A stretch of DNA of 57,366 bases, from assembly GCF_022095675.1 (NCBI RefSeq), contig NZ_JAHYSG010000081.1:1-57366 (forward strand), in the 5' to 3' direction. Below, in pieces: positions 8,443 through 16,142 of this stretch. The notes under the pieces are model-generated. The model did no database searches. It saw only the letters and a list, made by a program, of their open reading frames with translations, and was not told the origin of the DNA. Position 1 is the stretch's first letter. Each line of letters opens with the position of its first letter. Made by a program: the position numbers and the translations under genes. This DNA comes from Dactylosporangium sp. AC04546. Lineage in GTDB: Bacteria > Actinomycetota > Actinomycetes > Mycobacteriales > Micromonosporaceae.

Positions 8443-9012
8443 ATGTCCCAGGTCGACCTGTCCGACGTCGTCCGGCAGCGCGTCCGCGGCCTGCGGCAGG
8501 CGCGCGGCTGGAGCCTCGACGCGCTCTCCGCCCGCTGCCACATCAGCCCGTCGACGCTGAGCCGGATCGAGACCGGCAACCGCCGCATCGACCTGGAGCA
8601 GCTCGTCGCGCTCGCCCGCGCTCTCGGCACCACGATCGACCACCTCGTCGAGCCCGTCGACGACGCCGACGTGATCATCCGGCCGGTGCAGCACCAGGAG
8701 CCCGGCCTGACCACGTGGGTGCTCTCCCGCGACGCCGCCCAGCACGGGGGCCGCCTGGTCGCCAAGATGCGCATCACGCCCGATCGGCGCACCGGGCCCG
8801 GCCATCTCGCCGTGCATCCCGGGCGGGAGTGGTTCACCGTCCTGTCCGGGACGGCGCTGCTGTACCTCGGCGAGCGGCAGCTGACGGTCGGTGCGGGCGA
8901 GGCGGCGGAGTTCTCCACGATGATCCCGCACTCGATCGGCGCGCTCGGCGGGCCGGTCGAGATCCTGACGATGTTCGACCAGGAGGGCGAGCGGGCCCAC
9001 GCCGAGTCGTGA
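8443..9012 (+). CDS. XRE-family regulator with C-terminal cupin domain
   Basis: 189 residues from ATG 8443, which directly precedes the HTH. Residues ~8-62 form an XRE helix-turn-helix (RQARGWSLDALSARCHISPSTLSRIE). Residues ~105-180 form a cupin (HPGREWFTVLSGTALLYLGE and FSTMIPHSIGAL). XRE-cupin proteins usually sense a small ligand in the cupin barrel and control an adjacent transporter or metabolic gene. The next gene in the same direction is a DHA2 exporter with a GCAAG palindrome in front, so control of that exporter is the simplest inference. Confidence 0.9.
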   Translation: MSQVDLSDVVRQRVRGLRQARGWSLDALSARCHISPSTLSRIETGNRRIDLEQLVALARALGTTIDHLVEPVDDADVIIRPVQHQEPGLTTWVLSRDAAQHGGRLVAKMRITPDRRTGPGHLAVHPGREWFTVLSGTALLYLGERQLTVGAGEAAEFSTMIPHSIGALGGPVEILTMFDQEGERAHAES

Positions 9013-9018
9013 CCGCTT

Positions 9019-9035
9019 CTTGCGATTTCCGCAAG
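9019..9035. promoter_or_regulatory. GCAAG palindrome upstream of MFS gene
   Basis: 17-bp inverted repeat, CTTGCG and CGCAAG arms around ATTTC. It lies between the XRE-cupin stop and the exporter start and shares its half-site with the XRE promoter region. Confidence 0.5.
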
Positions 9036-9075
9036 CCCTGATGCTGATCCAGCAAGGCGGCGTTAGCGTTCCGGC

Positions 9076-10488
9076 ATGACCCCTCTCGTCTCCTCGCCGC
9101 CGGCCGATCCGGTGCTGCACGACCCGCGCCGCCTGCGCGCCATCCTCGTCGCGGTGTGCGTCGCCCTCATGGCGGTCGTCGCCTCCGTCTCCGGGCTCAA
9201 CGTCGCCCAGCAGGAGCTCGCGGCCGCGTTCGGCGCCTCGCAGGACACCGTGCTGTGGATCATCAACACCTACACCGTCGCCCTGGCCGCGCTGCTGCTG
9301 CCGCTCGGCGCGGCCGGCGACCGCTGGGGCCGCCGGCCGGTGCTGCTCGCCGGCCTGGCCGTCTTCGGCGCGGCGAGCGCGGCGGCCGGGCTCGCCCCGT
9401 CGGCCGCGGTCATGATCGCCGCCCGCCTCCTCGCGGGCGTCGGCGCCGCGATGATCATGCCGGTCACGCTGGCCGTCATCACCTCGACGTTCCCCGACGA
9501 GCAGCGCGCGAAGGCGATCGGCGTGTGGACCGGCGTCGCCGGCGGTGGCGGCCTGCTCGGCATGTACCTGTCGGCGCTGCTCGTCGACGTGGCGAGCTGG
9601 CGGTGGCTGTTCGCGCTGCCGGTCGCGCTGGTCGCCGCGGCCGCTGTCCTGGCGCTGCGGTCGGTGCCGAACTCGCGGGAGGTACCGCGGCATCCCTTCG
9701 ACACCGCCGGCGCACTGCTGTCGGTGGTCGCCGCGGTCGGCCTCACGTTGGTGCTGCACGAGGGCCCGCAGCGCGGGTGGACCGCCCCGCTGACGCTCGC
9801 CGGCCTCGCCGCCGGTGTCGCCGGCGCCGCCGCGTTCGTGGCGTGGGAGCTGCGCCGGCCCGGCCCGCTGCTGGACGTCCGCCTCTTCCGTGACCGTGGC
9901 CTCGCCGGCGGCTCGGTGGCGCTGCTGGTCGTGTTCGGCGTGCAGGCCGGCGTCTTCGTGGTGCTGTTCCCGTACCTCCAGGCGGTCCTCGGCTGGTCCG
10001 GCCTGCGCTCCACCCTCGCGCTCATGCCGATGGCGGTGCTCATGATGCTCGCCTCCGGCCTCGCCCCGCGCCTCGCCGCCCGCGCCGGGCACCGCGCGAC
10101 GATGGCGACCGGGATCCTGCTGAGCGGCGCGGGACTGGCGTCGATGGCCGCCCTGGTGTCGGTGGACGGCGGCTACCGCACGATCCTGCCCGGCATGCTC
10201 GCCATGGGACTCGGCATGGGCCTGACGATGACACCGTCGACGGAGGCCGTCACCGCCGCGCTGCCCCGCGACCGGCAGGGCGTGGCGTCGGCCCTCAACG
10301 ACGTCACCCGCGAGTTCGGCACCGCCCTGGGCGTGGCGCTGCTCGGCGCGATCGTGTCGGCCGGCAGCCACGGCCCGATCGACGCGGGGTCCTTCGTCGA
10401 CGGCTGGCGGCGGGCGATGTGGACCGGCGTCGCCATCATGGCGGTCCTGCTCGGACACCTGCTCGTGCGCGGCCCGCGGCGCCGGTGA
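9076..10488 (+). CDS. MFS drug exporter, DHA2/EmrB-QacA type
   Basis: 470 residues with about 14 hydrophobic segments, the DHA2 layout. Motif A GAAGDRWGRRPVLL follows TM2. A motif C-like stretch GVWTGVAGGGGLLGMYL lies in TM5. The N-terminal TM1 reads ILVAVCVALMAVVASVSGLNVA. It is expected to be a proton-driven efflux pump in the cytoplasmic membrane. Its regulator is probably the XRE-cupin protein immediately upstream. The stop codon lies in a tandem repeat shared with the convergent Lrp gene. Confidence 0.92.
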   Translation: MTPLVSSPPADPVLHDPRRLRAILVAVCVALMAVVASVSGLNVAQQELAAAFGASQDTVLWIINTYTVALAALLLPLGAAGDRWGRRPVLLAGLAVFGAASAAAGLAPSAAVMIAARLLAGVGAAMIMPVTLAVITSTFPDEQRAKAIGVWTGVAGGGGLLGMYLSALLVDVASWRWLFALPVALVAAAAVLALRSVPNSREVPRHPFDTAGALLSVVAAVGLTLVLHEGPQRGWTAPLTLAGLAAGVAGAAAFVAWELRRPGPLLDVRLFRDRGLAGGSVALLVVFGVQAGVFVVLFPYLQAVLGWSGLRSTLALMPMAVLMMLASGLAPRLAARAGHRATMATGILLSGAGLASMAALVSVDGGYRTILPGMLAMGLGMGLTMTPSTEAVTAALPRDRQGVASALNDVTREFGTALGVALLGAIVSAGSHGPIDAGSFVDGWRRAMWTGVAIMAVLLGHLLVRGPRRR

Positions 10489-10527
10489 CGGTCGCCGTCA
10501 CGGTCGTCGTGACGGTCATCGTCACGG
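10485..10527. terminator. 12-bp tandem repeats forming hairpins between convergent genes
   Basis: Three and a half copies of a 12-bp unit (GTGACGGTC.. alternating with GTCACGGTC..). Adjacent copies pair as GTGACGG/CCGTCAC hairpins with 3-4 nt loops. The stop codons of both the MFS gene and the convergent Lrp gene fall inside the array, so it may act as a compact bidirectional terminator. Confidence 0.5.
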
Positions 10528-11505
10528 GGCGAGGAGGGTGCCGGCGCCCTTCACCCGGCGCACCACCGGGGCCGACTCGGCGGCGGTCACACCGGCCAGG
10601 GCGCCGATGCGGTTGGCCAGGTAGTCGTACAGCTCGTCGAGGTCGGTGCAGATGACCGACGCGGTGACGTTGGCCGGGCCGGTGACGGCGGCGGCCCAGG
10701 CGACCTGCGGGTGCGTGGCCAGGGCCGCGGTCAGCGCGGTCAGGGCGGCCGGGGCCACGGTGAGCCACAGCGTCGCCTCGGCGGCGTAGCCGAGCAGCCG
10801 CGGATCGATCTCCACGTCGAAGTACAGCACCCGGCTGCGGCGCAGCTCGGCCAGGCGGCGCCGGACCGTCGTCTCCGACCAGCCGGTCGTCCTGGCCAGC
10901 TCCGGGTAGCCGGCCCGGCCGTCGCGGGCCAGCGCCGCGAGCAGCTCGTTATCGGTGGCGCTCAGCATGACCCGCTCGGCCGGGGCGCCGTCAGGCCCGT
11001 CAGGGCCGTCGGTGTCGTCCGGGGTCAGCGCCCGCACCTGCGCCGCGTCGAGGGCGTCGGTCCGGCCCGGCCAGCCGCTGGTGCCGGCCACCGCCCGCAG
11101 GATGCAGTGCGCGGTGACCCCGGTGACCCTGGTGCTGCGGGGCAGCCGCTGCAGCAGCAGGTCGCCGTCCTGCTGGTCGGCCCGGGTCCGGGTGATGCAG
11201 TTGATCTCGGTACCGCCGGACAGGATCGACACCCACGAGGTGTCGGCCCGCCGGGCCAGCGCCGCGGCCACCGGCGCCGCGGCGTCGGGCGTGCACCGCA
11301 TGCGCACCTGCCAGTCGACGTGCCCGAGCACCGCCGCGTCGGGCAGCCCGACGACCCGCAGCGCGCCGGCCGACCGCAGCCGCCGGTACCGCCGGGCGAC
11401 GGTGCGGTCCGACGCGCCGACCACGGCGGCGATGTCGCTGAACGAGGCCCGCCCGTCGACCTGCAACGCGTGCGCGAGCTGCCGGTCGAGGTCGTCGAGC
11501 TGCAC
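10522..11505 (-). CDS. double-domain Lrp/AsnC-family regulator
   Basis: 327 residues from GTG 11505, the start directly before the first HTH (DDLDRQLAHALQVDGR). It contains two Lrp/AsnC units: HTH1 ~1-60 (FSDIAAVVGASDRTVARRY) with a ligand-binding RAM-like domain, then HTH2 ~185-240 (TDNELLAALARDGRAGYPELA, TGWSETTVRRRLAELR) with a second RAM-like domain. Classical Lrp is ~150-165 residues, so this is the fused double form common in actinobacteria. It lies 20 bp downstream of the DoxX gene and probably shares its transcript. The effector is unknown. Confidence 0.88.
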   Translation of the reverse strand: MQLDDLDRQLAHALQVDGRASFSDIAAVVGASDRTVARRYRRLRSAGALRVVGLPDAAVLGHVDWQVRMRCTPDAAAPVAAALARRADTSWVSILSGGTEINCITRTRADQQDGDLLLQRLPRSTRVTGVTAHCILRAVAGTSGWPGRTDALDAAQVRALTPDDTDGPDGPDGAPAERVMLSATDNELLAALARDGRAGYPELARTTGWSETTVRRRLAELRRSRVLYFDVEIDPRLLGYAAEATLWLTVAPAALTALTAALATHPQVAWAAAVTGPANVTASVICTDLDELYDYLANRIGALAGVTAAESAPVVRRVKGAGTLLAP

Positions 11506-11525
11506 CGCCAGACGGTAACAGCCGC

Positions 11526-12026
11526 TCACGCCGCGGCGGGGCGCCCGGCTCGCCGCGCTGCCGGTGCCCGCGCCGCCCACAGCGCGACGGCGATGTACAG
11601 CGCCTGCTCGGGGACGCGGAACCACAGCGGCGTGGCCGGCTCGCCGTTGAGCGGCACGTCGTGGACCGCGGCGCTGACGTTGGCGGGGAGCAGGCACACG
11701 AACAGCAGCGCGAGGCAGACCCCGGCGGCGCGGCGGGTCGCCGGCAGTACCAGCCCGGCGGCGCCGAGCAGCTCGAGGATGCCGGTGAGGTACACGACCG
11801 CGTCCGGCACGGGCACGAAGGACGGCACCATCGCCGTGAGGTCGTCGTGGCTCGGCATGACCGTGAGGCTGTCCGGGGTGAAGTGCGCGGCGCCGGTGAG
11901 CGCCAGCATCACCGCCAGGCCGTGGGCGGCGCTGTCCCGCCAGGACGCGAAGCGGGCGACGCCGAGCGCACCGAGGCCGCGGAAGGCGAGCGTGGGCACG
12001 AGCAGCAGCAGGAGACCTTGGATCAC
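11526..12026 (-). CDS. DoxX-like membrane protein
   Basis: 166 residues from GTG 12026. Four hydrophobic helices are visible (LLLLLVPTLAFRGLGAL, HGLAVMLALTGAAHF, DAVVYLTGILELLGAAGLVL, AGVCLALLFVCLLPANVSAAV) with the ELLGAAGLVLP pattern of the DoxX/DUF4267-like group. It is an inner-membrane protein whose biochemical role is unclear; some relatives link to thiol-stress complexes. It lies upstream of the Lrp gene on the same strand. Confidence 0.8.
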   Translation of the reverse strand: MIQGLLLLLVPTLAFRGLGALGVARFASWRDSAAHGLAVMLALTGAAHFTPDSLTVMPSHDDLTAMVPSFVPVPDAVVYLTGILELLGAAGLVLPATRRAAGVCLALLFVCLLPANVSAAVHDVPLNGEPATPLWFRVPEQALYIAVALWAARAPAARRAGRPAAA

Positions 12027-12143
12027 GGGCCCGATGCTGCGGCGCCCGGGCCGTCGCCGTCCCCAGTCGGCCGTTCCCCGGCGGCATCCGGCACCCGGCG
12101 TGGTGTTTGTGGCGGAAAGCGTCACCGTGGCAGGGTGGCGGCC

Positions 12144-12773
12144 ATGATCTTCGAGGCGGGCCAGCGGGTCGTGTTCATCGGCGACAGCATCACCGACTGC
12201 GGGCGGCGCGACGCGCACGCGCCCTACGGCAACGGCTACATGAGCCTCGTGCGGGCGTACGCCCTGGCCCGCCACCCCGGCACCGGACTGACCTGGGTCA
12301 ACCGGGGCGTCGGCGGCGACACCGTCCGCGACCTGGCGGCCCGCTGGGAGCGCGACGCGATCGCCGAGCGGCCCGACTGGCTCAGCGTCATGATCGGCAT
12401 CAACGACGTGTGGCGGGCGTTCACGGGCCGCCCGGCGGAGGCGGTGCCGCTGCCGGAGTTCGAGGACACGCTGCGCACGCTGCTGCGCCGCGCGGTCGAC
12501 GCGACCGGCTGCCGGCTGGTGCTCGCCGACCCGTACGTCATCGAGCCCGACCGCGCCGACCCGCACCGCGCCGAGAGCGACCGCTACGTCGCCGTGGTCG
12601 CCGCGCTCGCCGACGAGCTCGGGGCGCTGCACGTGGCGACCCAGCGGGCCTTCGACGACGTCCTCGCGGTGTCCCCGCCGGACCTGTGGGCCGCCGACCG
12701 CATCCACCCCGGCCTGCCCGGCCATACGGTGCTCGCCGACGCCTTCGCCCGCGTCATGCTGCCGGTAACCTGA
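12144..12773 (+). CDS. SGNH/GDSL-type esterase
   Basis: 209 residues from ATG 12144. Block I FIGDSITDCGRR contains the nucleophile Ser, block II the Gly in NRGVGGDTVRDL, block III the Asn in GINDVW, and block V D and H in ADRIHPGLPGH. All four SGNH residues are present. There is no signal peptide, so it is likely cytosolic. Members hydrolyse acyl or acetyl esters of sugars, lipids or xenobiotics; the substrate is not predictable. Confidence 0.9.
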   Translation: MIFEAGQRVVFIGDSITDCGRRDAHAPYGNGYMSLVRAYALARHPGTGLTWVNRGVGGDTVRDLAARWERDAIAERPDWLSVMIGINDVWRAFTGRPAEAVPLPEFEDTLRTLLRRAVDATGCRLVLADPYVIEPDRADPHRAESDRYVAVVAALADELGALHVATQRAFDDVLAVSPPDLWAADRIHPGLPGHTVLADAFARVMLPVT

Positions 12774-12777
12774 GCCG

Positions 12778-12918
12778 ATGGACGTGCGGAGCACCGAGCG
12801 CCTCGTGCTCGAGCCCTGGGCGGAGCGCTTCCGCGGCGACCTGGTCCGGCTCTCCGCCGACGTGATGGCGTTCATCGGCAGCGGCGCGCTCGGACACGAC
12901 GACCGGCGGCCGCGGTGA
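12778..12918 (+). pseudogene. GNAT acetyltransferase N-terminal fragment
   Basis: A 46-residue open frame starts 4 nt after the esterase stop. It begins MDVRSTERLVLEPWAERF and continues LVRLSADVMAFIGSG, matching the first ~40 residues of RimJ/GNAT proteins (TERLVLRPW..., VM.YIG.G). The acetyl-CoA-binding core is absent: the frame ends in GHDDRRPR just as the next gene starts (GTGA overlap). I read it as a deletion remnant. Confidence 0.65.
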
Positions 12919-13625
12919 GCGTGGTCCGGACGCCTGCCACGGCTGCCACGGCTGGCACGGTGACCGGCGTGCGGGCGTCGGCCGGGATCGGTGTGCTGTG
13001 CCTGGCCGTGTCGCTCGCCCTGTACGGGGTGCTGCACGTCGTGCCGCCGTCCGACCGGCTCGACTGGACGACCCGCACCGTCAGCCACTACGCACTGCTG
13101 CCCAACGGATGGGTGTTCGACGTCGCGACGCTGCTGCTGGCGGCGGGCTCGCTCGCGGTGCTCGTGGCGCTCGCTCGGGCCGGGCTGCTGCGCCGGCCCG
13201 CCGCGGCGGCGCTGCTGCTGTGGGTCGCCGGGCTGGTCGGCGTCGTGTGGTTCGAGAAGCACAACTGGGCCGCCGGGCCGTCGGTGAGCGGCGACGTCCA
13301 CCGGGCGGCGAGCGTGGTCGCGTTCCTGAGCCTGCCCGCCGGCGCCCTGCTCGCCGCGACGCCCTGGCTGCGCGGCGGGCGGGCCCGCGTCCCGGCCCGG
13401 CTCGTCGCGCTCGGCGGCACGCTGTCGCTGCTGTCCTTCACGCCCATCCTGTGGGCGGTGCTGTCCGAACCGTGGACCGGCGTGCGGTGGTGGCGGGCCA
13501 TCCCGCTCGGGGGCGTCGAGCGGGTGCTCGGCCTGGCCGAGGTCGCCACCGTGCTGCTGCTCGCGTGGTGGGCGGTCCGGTCGGCCCGCGGTCCGGGAAC
13601 CGCCGAGCCGCCCCGTGACTCCTGA
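12915..13625 (+). CDS. DUF998 family membrane protein
   Basis: 236 residues, GTG start overlapping the GNAT fragment stop. About six hydrophobic helices are visible. DUF998-like features are TRTVSHYALLPNGWVFD after TM1, VWFEKHNWAAGPSVSGDVHRA after TM3, and the repeated small-residue TM pattern. Function is unknown. The lipoprotein gene follows after 5 bp and probably shares the transcript. Confidence 0.8.
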   Translation: MSVVRTPATAATAGTVTGVRASAGIGVLCLAVSLALYGVLHVVPPSDRLDWTTRTVSHYALLPNGWVFDVATLLLAAGSLAVLVALARAGLLRRPAAAALLLWVAGLVGVVWFEKHNWAAGPSVSGDVHRAASVVAFLSLPAGALLAATPWLRGGRARVPARLVALGGTLSLLSFTPILWAVLSEPWTGVRWWRAIPLGGVERVLGLAEVATVLLLAWWAVRSARGPGTAEPPRDS

Positions 13626-13630
13626 CCGTT

Positions 13631-14107
13631 GTGCGAACCCTCTCCCTGCTGCTCGTGCTTGTGCTCGCCGGATGTACCGCCGAAACCCCTGCCGCGTCGC
13701 CGGCCGCGTCGCCTGCCGCGTCGCCGGCCGTGACCCGCAGCGGCTGTGGCTCGCCCGTCGCGACCGGACCGCTCCCCGAGTGGGCGCGGACCGGCTTCTC
13801 GGGCGACTCGAGCATGCCGCACGTCCTCGGCGACCACGGCGACATCGTCGCGGCGATCTTCGGCTACCCCCTCGCCGTGTCCCGGCCCGAGGGCCCGTCG
13901 AACAAGATCCTCTGGGTGTCCAAGGCGACCACGCCGCCCGGCGACCTCGTCATCGCCGCGAAGCTGGACGGGACGGCGGTCACCGAGACCCGAAAGGTCC
14001 CCGGCGGGCCCGGCCCGTCGATCGTCGACCTGCCGCGGGCGGGCTGCTGGCACCTGACCCTGACGTGGCCCGACCACACGGACACGATGGACCTGGTGTA
14101 TCAGTGA
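13631..14107 (+). CDS. secreted lipoprotein, unknown function
   Basis: 158 residues from GTG 13631. The signal peptide MRTLSLLLVLVLAGC has a clear LAGC lipobox, so the mature protein is anchored by a diacylglyceryl Cys on the outer face of the membrane. Three ASPA repeats follow (15-bp tandem DNA repeat). The mature part has a compact beta-rich look with Cys residues in SGCGSP and RAGCWHLTLTW, which could form a disulfide. The closing CWHLTLTWPDHTDTMDLVY resembles small Ig-like extracellular domains. I do not recognise a named family. Confidence 0.75.
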   Translation: MRTLSLLLVLVLAGCTAETPAASPAASPAASPAVTRSGCGSPVATGPLPEWARTGFSGDSSMPHVLGDHGDIVAAIFGYPLAVSRPEGPSNKILWVSKATTPPGDLVIAAKLDGTAVTETRKVPGGPGPSIVDLPRAGCWHLTLTWPDHTDTMDLVYQ

Positions 14108-14133
14108 GCGGGTCGGTCAGTGAGCGGGTCAGT
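14102..14133. repeat. 16-bp tandem repeat at convergent stops
   Basis: Two copies (15/16 identical) of CAGTGAGCGGGTCGGT. The lipoprotein stop lies in copy 1, and the stop of the convergent kinase gene lies in copy 2. Confidence 0.7.
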
Positions 14134-15511
14134 GCGTCGTCGCGACCGGGTTCGTGCCGGCGCACGTGACGGTCACCGCGGCCGTGCGGTTGCCGTGGGT
14201 GAAGGCGGCGGTGGCGGCCGGGGCGGGGCCGGGGTCGGCCCAGTCGACCTTGTACGGCGCGGCGGGTGACCAGTCGACCAGCTCGGCGAGGCCGGCCGGG
14301 GTGCACCGGGCCCGGACGGAACCACCCGCGGACGTGAAGGTTCGCGGCAGTGCCGTGGAGGCCGGCTGCGTCGGTGCCGTGCCGCTCGGGGGCGGCGCGC
14401 CCGCGGTGGCCGGGGCAGACGGTATGGTCGCCGGCTCGGTGACCGCGGCGTCCGCCTGGGCCCGTGTGGGTGCCGGGTCGTGGTCCGCTTCTGGGACGAG
14501 CGCCCAACCCAGGGTCACCGCCCCGGCCACGGCCAGCAACCCGGCCGCGACCCTGGTGCGGTTGCCGCGCCCGGCGGCGGCCGGGCGGACGAGGATCGTC
14601 GACGGCCCGCCGTCCGCCGCGGGCGGCGCGACGCTGTGGGCGAGGTCGTCGGTGACCGTGCGCACGCCCGCGGCCTCGGCGAGGGTGGCGGCGACCTCCT
14701 GGGCCGTCGGCCGCACGGTCGGCGACTTGGCCAGGCACCGCAGGCACAGCTCCACCACCTCAGCCGGGACGTCGTCCAGCGGCGGCAGCGGGCCCGGCGG
14801 CGTGTGCATGTGGGCGTCGAGCAGGTCGGTGTTGCCCGACACCGCCCACGGCAGCCGCCCGGCGAGGAGCCGGTACAGCAGGACCCCGAGCGAGTAGACG
14901 TCGGACGCCGGCGTGACCGCGTCGTCGGTCAGCCGCTCCGGGGCCAGGTAGTCGGCGGTCCCGAGCACCTCGTCGCCGACGTCACCGGCGCCGGCCGCGG
15001 CGGCGATGCCGAAGTCGACGACCTTCGCGCCGGTGGGGGCGAGGATCACGTTCGCGGGCTTCACATCGCGGTGGACGAGCCCCGAGGCGTGGGCGGCGGC
15101 CAGCCCGGCCGCGACCTCCGCCCCGACCCGGAACACCACCGCGGCCGGCAACGGCCCGGTCGCGGCCCGCTCGTCGAGCGTCGGCCCGGGCACCAGCTCC
15201 ATCACGACGTACGGGGTGGGCCGCCCGTCCTCGACGGTCTCCCCGAAGTCGTACACCTGTGCGACGTTCGGATGCGCGAGCGCCGCCGCGGCCCGGGCCT
15301 CGACGCGGATCCGCTCCCGCGACGCGCTGTCCCCGGCGAGGCACCCCGACAGCAGCTTGACCGCCACATGGCGCCCGAGCACGTCGTCACTGGCCCGCCA
15401 GACGGTCGACATCCCGCCGACACCCAGCACGTCATCGAGGTGGTACCGCCCACCGAGCACCTGCCGCCGCACAGCTGCAACCCGTTCCCACACCGACGCG
15501 AAGCCACACAT
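14129..15511 (-). CDS. Ser/Thr protein kinase, single-pass membrane
   Basis: 460 residues from ATG 15511 (MCGFASVW). The kinase domain spans ~20-280: glycine loop VLGVGGMSTVW, VAVKLLSG (catalytic Lys), VHRDVKPANVI (catalytic loop), VDFGIA (Mg loop), GTADYLAPE and SDVYSLGVLLYRLL. One TM helix near ~330 (VAAGLLAVAGAVTLGWALV) is followed by a Thr/Pro/Ala-rich linker and a small extracytoplasmic domain with two Cys (RARCTPAGL, VTCAGTN). There are no PASTA repeats, so it is not the PknB cell-wall type. The ligand and targets are unknown. Confidence 0.93.
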   Translation of the reverse strand: MCGFASVWERVAAVRRQVLGGRYHLDDVLGVGGMSTVWRASDDVLGRHVAVKLLSGCLAGDSASRERIRVEARAAAALAHPNVAQVYDFGETVEDGRPTPYVVMELVPGPTLDERAATGPLPAAVVFRVGAEVAAGLAAAHASGLVHRDVKPANVILAPTGAKVVDFGIAAAAGAGDVGDEVLGTADYLAPERLTDDAVTPASDVYSLGVLLYRLLAGRLPWAVSGNTDLLDAHMHTPPGPLPPLDDVPAEVVELCLRCLAKSPTVRPTAQEVAATLAEAAGVRTVTDDLAHSVAPPAADGGPSTILVRPAAAGRGNRTRVAAGLLAVAGAVTLGWALVPEADHDPAPTRAQADAAVTEPATIPSAPATAGAPPPSGTAPTQPASTALPRTFTSAGGSVRARCTPAGLAELVDWSPAAPYKVDWADPGPAPAATAAFTHGNRTAAVTVTCAGTNPVATTH

Positions 15512-15536
15512 CACCGTTCGGTCACGGCGCCGATGA

Positions 15537-15710
15537 GTCCGGCCCGACCGCGCCGCGCTGCGCGACCCGGACCGGGTGGCCGCGCTCGACGCGGCGGCCG
15601 AGCCGCTGCTGGCCGCGGCGGAGGGCCCGGCCGGCACCGCGGTGACGATCGCCGACCCCGGCGGCGCCCACCTGGCCCTGTTCCGCCCGCGCGGCCAGGT
15701 CCCGGGTCAT
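15537..15710 (+). pseudogene. possible VOC/glyoxalase C-terminal remnant
   Basis: An open stretch without a start reads DPDRVAALDAAAEPLL... then TAVTIADPGGAHLALFRPRG. The last part matches the closing strand of VOC proteins (DPxGAxFALxxP). It lies in the 280-bp gap before the first DGPF gene. An intact VOC gene precedes the second DGPF gene, which suggests decay of a matching partner. This is weak evidence. Confidence 0.3.
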
Positions 15711-15739
15711 GGCCGTTCCGGAACTTTTCTCGGCGAGGA

Positions 15740-15767
15740 TGTCGAGAACGGCGGTGGCAGCTTCGAC
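15740..15767 (+). promoter_or_regulatory. putative ECF42 promoter, module 1
   Basis: TGTCGA (15740-15745), an 18-bp spacer, then CGAC (15764-15767), 24 nt before the DGPF start. This fits the -35 TGTCGA / -10 CG(A/T)C pattern that I recall for ECF42 sigma factors, and the same geometry occurs before module 2. Confidence 0.55.
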
Positions 15768-15791
15768 CTGGCGCCGACGAAAGGAGCGATC

Positions 15792-16142
15792 ATGCGGTAC
15801 ATGATCATGATGTTCGGCGGCCTGGGCGCGTCGCTGGCCGAACGGAGCCCGGAGTGGATCTCCGAGATGCAGGCGACGATGATGCGCATGGACCGTGAGC
15901 TGCGGGAGAAGGGCGAGGTGGTCGAGAGCCGGCACCTCACCGACCCGAGCCGGGCCACCACCGTCCGGTTCGTCGACGGGGCGCCCGCCCCGACCGACGG
16001 GCCGTTCGCGGAGATCAAGGAGTCCCTGGCCGGCTACTGGGTGGTCGAGGCCACCCACGAGCGGGCGCTGGAGATCGCGGCGGAGGTCGTCGCCGTCACC
16101 CGGTACCCGATGGAGGTCCGCCGGGTCATGGACGAGGGGTGA
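15792..16142 (+). CDS. DGPF/YCII-related protein (ECF42 partner)
   Basis: 116 residues from ATG 15792, with AAGGAG at 15781-15786. The signature TDGPFAEIKESLAGYWVVE contains the DGPF motif. The rest matches the ferredoxin-like YCII fold (MRYMIMMFGG, RATTVRFVDG, VEVRRVMDEG-like end). DGPF genes are the conserved partners and main targets of ECF42 sigma factors; the biochemical role is unknown. The stop overlaps the sigma gene start (GTGA). Confidence 0.9.
   Translation: MRYMIMMFGGLGASLAERSPEWISEMQATMMRMDRELREKGEVVESRHLTDPSRATTVRFVDGAPAPTDGPFAEIKESLAGYWVVEATHERALEIAAEVVAVTRYPMEVRRVMDEG

Noticed and set aside
10485..10527. CRISPR-like array from regular 12-bp repeats
   Set aside because: Repeats are direct and contiguous with no spacers, and there are no cas genes in the window.
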